Shown: in pieces, positions 1-5,341 of the stretch
Position numbering within the stretch: position 1 is the stretch's first letter
Layout of the letters: every line of letters begins with the position of its first letter
NCBI GenBank assembly: GCA_019246375.1
Contig: JAFAQO010000300.1
Location: 1-5,341 of the forward strand
Direction: 5' to 3'
Length of the DNA stretch: 5,341 nt
Source: Mycobacterium sp.
GTDB lineage: Bacteria > Actinomycetota > Actinomycetes > Mycobacteriales > Mycobacteriaceae
Notes under the pieces: model-generated
Seen by the model: the letters and a program-made list of their open reading frames with translations, nothing else
Databases searched by the model: none
What the model was told of the DNA's origin: nothing
Made by a program: the position numbers and the translations under genes

Positions 1-521
1 TGGGCAACATCGTCGGCGGCCCGATGCGCGACGAATCGATCTTCACCGCGCCGTATCAGAACTATTCGGTTGACAGCCCGGTGTGCAACAACTGGGCCGA
101 CATCGGGTTGCCCGAGGTTTACGACGATCCCGACCTGGCATCGTTCAACAGCGCCACCACGCAGACCTCGCCCACCGACCAGACCCACTTCGTGAAGCAG
201 GCGGTTGGCGTGTTCGCCACCGGGGATGCCGCCGGCCGGGCTTTCCACCGGGTCGTGGACCGCACCGCGGGATGCTCCGGTCAGACCACCGCGATGCATC
301 TCGACAACGGGACCACCCAGGTGTGGTCATTCGACGGCGGGCCGCCTACCGCCACCGATGCCGCGTGGACCAAGCAGGAAGCGGGTACCGACCGTCGCTG
401 CTTCACCCAGACCCGGCTGCGGGACAACGTGCTGCTGCAGGCCAAGGTGTGCCAGTCCGGTAACGCAGGTCCCGCGGTCAACGCATTGGCCGGGGCCATG
501 CAGAACACGCTCGGCCAGTAA
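1..521 (+). CDS. PknH-like extracellular sensor-domain protein, 3' part (Rv3705c-like)
   Basis: The open frame enters from the left edge (first full codon at 3) and ends at TAA 519-521, giving 172 residues; the methionine at 24 is internal, because the frame and the domain continue upstream of it. Four cysteines (codons at 84, 273, 399 and 450), the VCNNW segment and the tryptophan/aspartate-rich core match the PknH_C sensor domain, an extracytoplasmic fold closed by two disulfides that occurs fused to Ser/Thr kinases and as stand-alone mycobacterial lipoproteins or secreted proteins. No kinase part is visible here. The missing N-terminus would be expected to hold a signal peptide, lipobox or membrane anchor, which cannot be checked. 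From memory, M. tuberculosis has Rv3705c in this same place beside the egt operon. The ligand and role are unknown. Family assignment is fairly sure; function is not. Confidence 0.8.
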   Translation, partial: GNIVGGPMRDESIFTAPYQNYSVDSPVCNNWADIGLPEVYDDPDLASFNSATTQTSPTDQTHFVKQAVGVFATGDAAGRAFHRVVDRTAGCSGQTTAMHLDNGTTQVWSFDGGPPTATDAAWTKQEAGTDRRCFTQTRLRDNVLLQAKVCQSGNAGPAVNALAGAMQNTLGQ

Positions 522-588
522 CGCTTCGTCGACGGGTACCAGTCGGCCTTGGTGTGCCGGGCGCAATCTCGGTTCCCATGGGGGCCGC

Positions 589-617
589 GGGAATATGTCG
601 GTGCCGTCTGCAAGGTT
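589..617 (+). promoter_or_regulatory. Weak candidate ECF-sigma (SigH/SigE-like) promoter
   Basis: GGGAATA at 589-595 followed 18 nt later by GGTT at 614-617 resembles the mycobacterial stress-sigma pattern of a GGGAAY -35 and a cGTT -10. The spacing is one or two nucleotides longer than the usual 16-17, and such short motifs arise by chance in GC-rich DNA. It lies about 100 nt before the egtA start. A thiol-stress sigma factor would make sense for an antioxidant operon, but that is inference. Confidence 0.18.
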
Positions 618-703
618 GTTAGAGGCTGAAAATTTACGAGTGGGTGGCTATCGTCACCGTTAACCGCGCGCAACCAGGGGTCGCCGACATAGCAGTCGGG
701 CCC

Positions 704-710
704 GGAGGGG
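704..710 (+). promoter_or_regulatory. Ribosome binding site deciding the egtA start
   Basis: GGAGGGG sits 8 nt before the ATG at 719, an almost ideal Shine-Dalgarno element. The alternative GTG at 644 has only a GAGG about 18 nt upstream, too far away. This supports the 719 start. Confidence 0.75.
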
Positions 711-718
711 TCGATGAT

Positions 719-2008
719 ATGGCGTTCGCCGTCGCGTCGCAGCTGGATGGCGCCCGCCTAACCGAGGCGGAATTGGTAAGTTCGTCGGCCGCCGCCCGGT
801 ACATCAACGACACTTGTCTCACCGACGCGCCGTTGGGGCGGGTAGGTCTGGAGGTCGAGGCGCATTGTTATGACCCCGTAGAGCCGCACCGCAGGCCTGG
901 CTGGAGCGAGATCACCGATGTTCTCGAGTCGCTTCCGGCGATGCCGGGCGGCAGTGTGGTCACGGTCGAGCCAGGTGGCGCCGTGGAACTGTCAGGGCCG
1001 CCCGCGGATGGCGCTCTGTCGGCCATAGAGGCGATGACCAAGGATCAGGCTGTGCTCCGGGCGGCCTTCGCCGACGCCGGCCTGGGATTGGTATTACTGG
1101 GCGCCGATCCGCTGCGTCCGGCCAAGCGGATCAATCCAGGCGCACGTTATCGCGCCATGGAGCAGTTTTTCGCTGCCAGCCACACCGGGGCCGCCGGGGC
1201 GGCGATGATGACGTCGACGGCATCGGTTCAGGTCAACTTGGACGCCGGACCGCAAGCGGGATGGGCGGCACGAGTGCGCCTGGCGCATGCCCTGGGACCG
1301 ACCATGGTCGCGATCGCCGCCAATTCGCCGCTGCTGAGCGGGCGGTTCTCCGGATGGCTGTCCACCCGGCAGCGGGTGTGGGGCGAGCTGGATTCCGCGC
1401 GCTGCGGACCGATCCTGGCGGCCAGCGGCGACGATCCCGGCACCGACTGGGCGCGCTACGCACTGAAAGCACCGGTCATGCTGGTGCATAGCCCGGACGC
1501 GGTCCCGGTGACCCATTACGTGCCGTTCGCCGATTGGGCTGACGGCCGGACGGTGCTTGGCGGTCGCCGACCGACCGTCGGCGACCTGGAATACCACCTC
1601 ACCACGCTGTTTCCGCCGGTGCGTCCGCGCCAATGGCTGGAGATCCGCTATCTCGATAGCGTTCCCGACGCTTTCTGGCCGGCAGTGGTATTCACGCTGG
1701 TGACACTGCTGGACGGTCCAGATGCGACGGAGATCGCCGCCGCGGCCGTCGAACCGGTCGCCGCCGCCTGGGATACCGCTGCCCGGATAGGCCTGCGGGA
1801 CCGGCGGCTATACGCGGCGGCCAACCGGTGTGTGGCGGCCGCCGCCGAGCGGTTGCCGGCCCAATGCAGCGCGCAGCTGAGCGATTCGATGCAGCGGTTG
1901 CTGCAGGCGGTTGAGCAGGGCCGCTGTCCCGGCGACGACTTTTCCGACCAGGTGATCAGACGCGGTATCGCGCCCGCCGTCACGTGGTTGGCCCAAGGAG
2001 CGACGTGA
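719..2008 (+). CDS. egtA: EgtA, glutamate-cysteine ligase of ergothioneine synthesis
   Basis: EgtA joins L-glutamate and L-cysteine with ATP to form gamma-glutamylcysteine, the sulfur donor used by EgtB, in the cytosol. The 429-residue product has the GCS2-type ligase fold. Signature segments are GLEVEAHC (43-50), [13 protein letters not shown] with E84 and E90, [10 protein letters not shown] (139-148), [13 protein letters not shown] (163-175) and [10 protein letters not shown] with E308 and R310; the glutamates are the likely metal/ATP and substrate ligands by family analogy. The start at ATG 719 is preferred over the longer frame from GTG 644: it has a strong ribosome binding site, and its length is close to the roughly 430 residues I recall for the M. 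tuberculosis protein (Rv3704c, once called gshA). The extra 25 residues match nothing I recognise. It is the first gene of the operon, and its TGA overlaps the egtB GTG by 4 nt. Confidence 0.95.
   Translation: MAFAVASQLDGARLTEAELVSSSAAARYINDTCLTDAPLGRVGLEVEAHCYDPVEPHRRPGWSEITDVLESLPAMPGGSVVTVEPGGAVELSGPPADGALSAIEAMTKDQAVLRAAFADAGLGLVLLGADPLRPAKRINPGARYRAMEQFFAASHTGAAGAAMMTSTASVQVNLDAGPQAGWAARVRLAHALGPTMVAIAANSPLLSGRFSGWLSTRQRVWGELDSARCGPILAASGDDPGTDWARYALKAPVMLVHSPDAVPVTHYVPFADWADGRTVLGGRRPTVGDLEYHLTTLFPPVRPRQWLEIRYLDSVPDAFWPAVVFTLVTLLDGPDATEIAAAAVEPVAAAWDTAARIGLRDRRLYAAANRCVAAAAERLPAQCSAQLSDSMQRLLQAVEQGRCPGDDFSDQVIRRGIAPAVTWLAQGAT
1995..2000 (+). promoter_or_regulatory. Ribosome binding site of egtB
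   Basis: AAGGAG lies inside the last codons of egtA, 4 nt before the GTG at 2005. The spacer is slightly short, but no comparable element precedes the in-frame GTG at 1984, so 2005 is the likely start. Confidence 0.65.
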
Positions 2009-3315
2009 GTTCAGCCGAAGCACTGGCCCGCCAGCTGGCGCGGGCACGGGAACGGACGCTGCGGCTGGTCGACGTCGACGACGGTGAACTGTGTTGCCAA
2101 TACGACCCGTTGATGAGCCCGCTGGTGTGGGACTTGGCGCACATCGGTCAGCAGGAAGAACTCTGGCTGCTGCGTGGCGGTGACGCAGACCGGCCGGGAA
2201 TACTGTCGCCGTCCGTCGAGCACCTCTACGACGCCTTCGTGCACTCGCGCGCCAGTCGGGTCGAGCTACCGCTGCTGTCGCCCAACGAGGCGCGAGCTTA
2301 CTGCTCCACCGTCCGATCGGCGGCCCTGGATGCGCTCGACGCCATGGGCGAGCAGCCCGGTGAGAGCTTCGTCTTCGGGATGGTCATCAGCCACGAGCAC
2401 CAGCACAACGAGACCATGCTGCAGGCATTGAACCTGCGCGCCGGCCCGCCGCTGCTGCGCGGAACAATCTCGCTGCCGCCCGGTCGGCCAGGCGTGGCCG
2501 GGACGTCGGTGCTGGTACCCGGCGGCCCGTTTGTGCTGGGCGTCGACGCTGCGAGCGAGCCGTTCTCGTTGGACAACGAGCGTCCCGCCTACGTCGTGGA
2601 GGTTGCGACGTTCCAGATCGGGCGAGTCCCGGTCACCAACGGCGAATGGCGGCAATTCATAGACGACGGCGGCTACGCCCAACCGAAGTGGTGGTCGGCA
2701 CGCGGCTGGCAGCACCGCCAGCAGGCCGGTCTTATCGCGCCGCAATTCTGGAACGCCGACGGAACGCGCACCCGGTTCGGCCATATCGAGGACATCCCCA
2801 CTGACGAACCGGTCCAGCATGTCACTTACTTCGAAGCCGAGGCCTACGCAGCGTGGGCCGGTGCCCGGCTGCCTACCGAAATGGAATGGGAGAAGGCCTG
2901 CACCTGGGATCCGCACCGCAACGCCCGTCGCCGCTATCCGTGGGGAGCCGATGAGCCCTCCGAGGCGCATGCCAACCTCCGGGGTGCGGCGCTGCGCCCG
3001 GCTCCCGTCGGCGCCTACCCGGCCGGCGCCTCCGCCTATGGGGCCGAGCAGATGCTCGGCGACGTCTGGGAGTGGACCACCTCACCGCTGCGGCCGTGGC
3101 CAGGTTTTGTTCCGATGATCTATCAGCGCTACTCGCAGCCGTTTTTTGATGGCGATTACCGGGTGCTGCGCGGCGGATCGTGGGCGGTGGAGCCGGGCAT
3201 CCTGCGGCCCAGCTTCCGCAACTGGGACCACCCATTCCGGCGGCAGATCTTCTCCGGTGTCCGGTTGGCGTGGTCCGTTGACGACAGCGGAGACGTCGCT
3301 GGAGATCATGCCTGA
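2005..3315 (+). CDS. egtB: EgtB, hercynine oxygenase (sulfoxide synthase)
   Basis: EgtB is the iron(II)- and O2-dependent enzyme that forms the C-S bond between hercynine and gamma-glutamylcysteine, giving gamma-glutamyl-hercynylcysteine sulfoxide. The 436-residue protein has an N-terminal DinB-type four-helix domain (about 1-150) and a C-terminal FGE/sulfatase-modifying-factor domain (about 165-430, with GDVWEW 352-357 and RVLRGGSW 386-393). The iron triad is visible: H46 in [10 protein letters not shown], and H130 and H134 in the HX3HXE motif. R82 and R85 correspond to the substrate-binding arginines, Y373 and Y376 to the active-site tyrosines (Y377/Y380) and D408 to D416 of the M. thermoresistibile enzyme, using numbering from memory. 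GTG 2005 overlaps the egtA stop as GTGA and follows AAGGAG; a GTG at 1984 would add 7 residues. One loop between the tyrosines and RVLRGGSW appears 4 residues short. The TGA overlaps the egtC ATG by 1 nt. Confidence 0.96.
   Translation: MSSAEALARQLARARERTLRLVDVDDGELCCQYDPLMSPLVWDLAHIGQQEELWLLRGGDADRPGILSPSVEHLYDAFVHSRASRVELPLLSPNEARAYCSTVRSAALDALDAMGEQPGESFVFGMVISHEHQHNETMLQALNLRAGPPLLRGTISLPPGRPGVAGTSVLVPGGPFVLGVDAASEPFSLDNERPAYVVEVATFQIGRVPVTNGEWRQFIDDGGYAQPKWWSARGWQHRQQAGLIAPQFWNADGTRTRFGHIEDIPTDEPVQHVTYFEAEAYAAWAGARLPTEMEWEKACTWDPHRNARRRYPWGADEPSEAHANLRGAALRPAPVGAYPAGASAYGAEQMLGDVWEWTTSPLRPWPGFVPMIYQRYSQPFFDGDYRVLRGGSWAVEPGILRPSFRNWDHPFRRQIFSGVRLAWSVDDSGDVAGDHA
3301..3305 (+). promoter_or_regulatory. 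Ribosome binding site of egtC
   Basis: GGAGA inside the end of egtB lies 9 nt before the ATG at 3315, well placed for initiation at the TGATG junction. The ATG at 3308 is in another frame and too close. Confidence 0.6.
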
Positions 3316-4016
3316 TGTGCCGTCACCTCGGATGGCTCGGACGCGAGGTCTCGGTGTCCTCATTGGTCTTGGACCCGCCGCACGGCTTGCGCGTGCAGTC
3401 CTATGCGCCGCGACGGCAAAAACACGGGCTGATGAACGCCGACGGTTGGGGTGTGGGATTTTTCGACGGAGCGGTGCCGCGGCGCTGGCGCAGCGCCGCA
3501 CCCTTGTGGGGAGATGTGTCGTTGACTTCCGTCGCGCCGGCGTTGCGCAGCCACTGTGTGGTGGCGGCGGTGCGCTCCGCAACGGTCGGCATGCCGATCG
3601 AAGTCAGCGCGGTCGCGCCGTTCACCGATGGTCACTGGCTGTTGTCGCACAACGGCATCATCGATCGCCGTATGCTGCCATCCAGTTCAGCGGCCGAATC
3701 AGTTTGCGACAGCGCAATTCTCGCCGCGCTGATCTTCGCGCGCGGTGTCGACGCGCTGGCTGAGGTAATGGTGGAGCTCGGGACCGCCGATCCGCACGCC
3801 CGACTGAACATTCTGGCAGGCAACGGGTCTCGGCTGCTGGCCACCACGTGGGGTGACACGCTGTCGGTGTTGCGTCGCGACGACGGCGTGGTGCTGGCCA
3901 GCGAGCCCTACGACGACAATGCCGACTGGGAAGACGTGCCGGATTGTCACCTCGTCGAAGTCGCCGGTGACGGCGTCACGTTGACTCCACTGCATGCCGC
4001 GAAAGGAATCCGATGA
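3315..4016 (+). CDS. egtC: EgtC, gamma-glutamyl-hercynylcysteine sulfoxide amidohydrolase
   Basis: EgtC hydrolyses the gamma-glutamyl group from the EgtB product, releasing glutamate and hercynylcysteine sulfoxide. The 233-residue protein is a class II glutamine amidotransferase-like N-terminal-nucleophile hydrolase. It begins Met-Cys, and removal of Met1 exposes the catalytic Cys2 in MCRHLGWLG; this fixes the start at ATG 3315. Other family signatures are [10 protein letters not shown] (41-50), RSATVGMP (87-94) and LLSHNGII (109-116), which shape the glutamyl pocket and oxyanion hole in this fold. There is no synthase domain, as expected for EgtC, and the length is usual for the family. It starts on the egtB stop (TGATG) and ends in an ATGA overlap with egtD. 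A generic class II amidotransferase is the only alternative, and the operon context makes it unlikely. Confidence 0.95.
   Translation: MCRHLGWLGREVSVSSLVLDPPHGLRVQSYAPRRQKHGLMNADGWGVGFFDGAVPRRWRSAAPLWGDVSLTSVAPALRSHCVVAAVRSATVGMPIEVSAVAPFTDGHWLLSHNGIIDRRMLPSSSAAESVCDSAILAALIFARGVDALAEVMVELGTADPHARLNILAGNGSRLLATTWGDTLSVLRRDDGVVLASEPYDDNADWEDVPDCHLVEVAGDGVTLTPLHAAKGIR
4002..4007 (+). promoter_or_regulatory. Ribosome binding site of egtD
   Basis: AAAGGA inside the end of egtC lies 5 nt before the ATG at 4013 and supports that start. Confidence 0.6.
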
Positions 4017-4978
4017 CGCTCTCGCTGTCCAACCACCTGGCCGCGGACTCGGCGTATCACGCTTTGCGCCGTGACGTGTTCGACGGCCTGCAGAAGACTC
4101 CGAAGTCGTTGCCGCCCAAATGGTTCTACGATTCGGTGGGCAGCGACCTGTTCGACCAGATCACCCGGTTGCCGGAGTACTATCCCACCCGCGCCGAAGC
4201 TGAGATTCTCAGGTGTCGCGCAGCCGAAGTGGCATCCGCTACCGGCGCGGATACTCTCGTCGAACTGGGCAGCGGAACGTCGGAGAAGACCCGGATGCTG
4301 CTGGACGCGCTGCGGGCGCGTGGATCGTTGCGCAAGTTCGTGCCGTTCGACGTCGACGCGGCCATTCTCTCGGCAGCCGGAACGGCCATCCAACGTGAGT
4401 ATCCCAACGTCGAAATCGCCGCAGTCTGCGGTGATTTCGAGGAACATCTGGCCGAGATTCCCGACGGCGGGCGGCGGCTGTTCGTGTTCCTGGGGTCGAC
4501 GATCGGCAACCTCACGCCCGGACCACGTGCCGAGTTTCTGGCGTCGTTGGCGGCGGTGTTGCGGCCGGGGGACAGCCTGCTGCTGGGCACCGACCTGGTC
4601 AAAGACACCAGCCGCCTCGTCGGTGCCTACGACGACGCGGCAGGGGTCACCGCGCGGTTCAACCGCAATGTGCTCGCGGTGGTCAACCGGGCACTCGACG
4701 GAGACTTCGACATCGAGGCCTTCACCCACGTCGCCCGCTGGAACGCCGCAGAGGAGCGGATCGAAATGTGGTTGCGGGCCGACGCCCCGCAGCGGGTGCG
4801 GATCGGTGCCCTCGACATGGTCGTCGACTTCACCGCCGGTGAAGAAATGCTCACCGAGGTCTCGTGCAAGTTCCGCGCGCAGGCAGTAGCCGCCGAGCTG
4901 GCCGCAGCGGGATTGCGGCCGACCCGGTGGTGGACCGACGACGCCGGCGACTTCGGCCTGTCGCTGGCGGTCAAGTGA
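4013..4978 (+). CDS. egtD: EgtD, histidine N-alpha-methyltransferase
   Basis: EgtD transfers three methyl groups from SAM to the alpha-amino group of L-histidine, giving hercynine, the committed precursor of ergothioneine. The 321-residue product is full length for the family. From ATG 4013 the numbering coincides with that of the M. smegmatis enzyme as I recall it: the SAM site has the ELGSGTS loop (84-90, G86), D113 in FVPFDVD, and D141-F142 in VCGDFE; the histidine pocket has Y39, F47, Y56, N166 in GSTIGN, Y206, M252, E282 and S284. No key residue is missing. T213 in GVTARF is at the position reported to be phosphorylated by PknD in M. tuberculosis. The gene overlaps egtC by 4 nt (ATGA) and egtE by 4 nt (GTGA), so its level is tied to the rest of the operon. 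Confidence 0.97.
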   Translation: MTLSLSNHLAADSAYHALRRDVFDGLQKTPKSLPPKWFYDSVGSDLFDQITRLPEYYPTRAEAEILRCRAAEVASATGADTLVELGSGTSEKTRMLLDALRARGSLRKFVPFDVDAAILSAAGTAIQREYPNVEIAAVCGDFEEHLAEIPDGGRRLFVFLGSTIGNLTPGPRAEFLASLAAVLRPGDSLLLGTDLVKDTSRLVGAYDDAAGVTARFNRNVLAVVNRALDGDFDIEAFTHVARWNAAEERIEMWLRADAPQRVRIGALDMVVDFTAGEEMLTEVSCKFRAQAVAAELAAAGLRPTRWWTDDAGDFGLSLAVK

Positions 4979-5341
4979 GCAACGCCGACACACTGGCCGA
5001 TCGATGGCGGGCGGCTCGGCCACCGGTCGCCGGTCTGCACCTGGACAGCGCGGCGTGCTCGCGGCAAAGCTTCGCCGTGCTCGACGCCGCGACCCGCCAC
5101 GCACGGCACGAGGCTGAGGTCGGCGGATATGTTGCGGCCGAGGTGGCCACACCCGTGCTGGATGCCGGACGGGCTGCCGTCGCCGCGCTCGGTGGCATGC
5201 CCGACGCCGAGGTAGTGTTCACCACTGGATCGCTGCACGCGTTGGACCTGCTGCTCGCCAGCTGGCCGCCCGGCGGCCGGACCTTGGCTTGTCTGCCCGG
5301 CGAATACGGCCCCAACTTGGCCGTGATGGCCGCGCACGGAT
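4975..5341 (+). CDS. egtE: EgtE, PLP-dependent hercynylcysteine sulfoxide lyase (N-terminal part)
   Basis: EgtE cleaves the C-S bond of hercynylcysteine sulfoxide to finish ergothioneine. The frame opens at GTG 4975, overlapping the egtD stop as GTGA, and runs off the right edge after 122 complete codons. The visible part fits a fold-type I, class V aminotransferase/NifS-like protein: [11 protein letters not shown] (22-32) matches the family's N-terminal LDxAA motif, GGYVAAE (50-56) follows, TTGSLHALD (83-91) is placed like the cofactor phosphate-binding loop, and a GEYGPN segment near residue 108 occupies the place of the EHHAN stretch of NifS proteins. The PLP-binding lysine lies beyond the window, so activity cannot be judged. 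No clear Shine-Dalgarno precedes the GTG (only a weak GGCGG), suggesting dependence on ribosomes finishing egtD. The assignment rests on the motifs plus operon position. Confidence 0.9.
   Translation, partial: MSNADTLADRWRAARPPVAGLHLDSAACSRQSFAVLDAATRHARHEAEVGGYVAAEVATPVLDAGRAAVAALGGMPDAEVVFTTGSLHALDLLLASWPPGGRTLACLPGEYGPNLAVMAAHG

Larger units (their letters stand above)
522..718 (+). promoter_or_regulatory. Intergenic region, probable egt operon promoter region
   Basis: This 197-nt gap separates the sensor-domain gene from the operon and is the only non-coding stretch in the window. No convincing stem-loop with a T-tract follows the TAA at 519-521, so read-through from the upstream gene is possible. 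An AT-rich patch at about 616-637, unusual in this GC-rich window, is the most promoter-like spot, but no clean SigA -35/-10 pair is visible. A GGGAATA at 589-595 and GGTT at 614-617 resemble an ECF-sigma promoter (separate entry). An in-frame GTG at 644 could extend egtA into the gap; I consider 644-718 untranslated or leader sequence because a far better start lies at 719. Confidence 0.45.

Noticed and set aside
573..593. Inverted repeat TTCCC / GGGAA with an 11-nt loop, containing a CCCATGGG palindrome, as terminator or operator.
   Set aside because: The stem is only 5 bp and there is no T-tract, so it is not a convincing terminator; nothing beyond the palindrome supports an operator.
205..663. 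A 152-codon plus-strand frame overlapping the sensor-domain gene and the intergenic region.
   Set aside because: Most of it is a shifted frame of the sensor-domain gene, and its arginine/proline-rich composition suggests a GC artefact.
640..663. A seven-codon GTG-initiated mini-ORF upstream of egtA as a possible regulatory leader peptide.
   Set aside because: It has no ribosome binding site and no run of cysteine or histidine codons that would suggest attenuation; short frames like this are common by chance.
1984..2004. Upstream GTG start for egtB adding seven residues.
   Set aside because: It has no Shine-Dalgarno, while AAGGAG and a stop-start overlap favour 2005.
2266..2970. A 234-codon minus-strand frame opposite egtB.
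   Set aside because: It is antisense to well-supported EgtB coding sequence, shows no domain signature and has no ribosome binding site that I can identify.
3947..5152. A 401-codon open frame on the minus strand opposite egtD and its flanks.
   Set aside because: It runs antisense to egtD, whose residues match known active-site positions throughout. Its translation is arginine-, proline- and glycine-rich with no recognisable motif, typical of antisense frames in GC-rich DNA.
1..5341. Mobile elements, CRISPR arrays, tRNA or rRNA genes, riboswitches.
   Set aside because: No repeat arrays, transposase signatures, terminal inverted repeats or recognisable RNA gene segments were seen; the window is almost entirely coding.

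Overview
The window carries a complete, conserved-order ergothioneine biosynthesis operon, egtA-egtB-egtC-egtD-egtE, all on the + strand, with egtE cut by the right edge. In front of it lies the 3' end of a gene for a PknH-type extracellular sensor-domain protein. High GC content, GTG starts, the egtABCDE order and an upstream Rv3705c-like gene point to a Mycobacterium (or very close relative). From memory the proteins are clearly orthologous to M. tuberculosis Rv3704c-Rv3700c but not identical, so this is a different mycobacterial species; I cannot name it.

Layout: 1-521, end of the sensor-domain gene; 522-718, a non-coding interval with the only AT-rich patch and the likely operon promoter; 719-2008 egtA (gamma-glutamylcysteine synthetase); 2005-3315 egtB (non-haem iron sulfoxide synthase); 3315-4016 egtC (glutamine-amidotransferase-like amidohydrolase); 4013-4978 egtD (histidine N-alpha-methyltransferase); 4975-5341 egtE (PLP C-S lyase, N-terminal 122 residues only). 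Every internal junction overlaps by 1 or 4 nt, the hallmark of one translationally coupled transcript.

Pathway: EgtD trimethylates histidine to hercynine using SAM; EgtA makes gamma-glutamylcysteine; EgtB joins the two with O2 to give gamma-glutamyl-hercynylcysteine sulfoxide; EgtC removes the glutamate; EgtE cleaves the C-S bond to give ergothioneine, a cytosolic redox buffer. Catalytic and ligand residues known from mycobacterial homologues can be located in EgtB, EgtC and EgtD, so the pathway looks intact.

The gene set is a well-described system; I do not see an undescribed one. The points that merit a second look are start-site choices, the promoter region, a four-residue shortening of an EgtB loop near the active site, a conserved candidate phosphorylation threonine in EgtD, and the sensor-domain neighbour.
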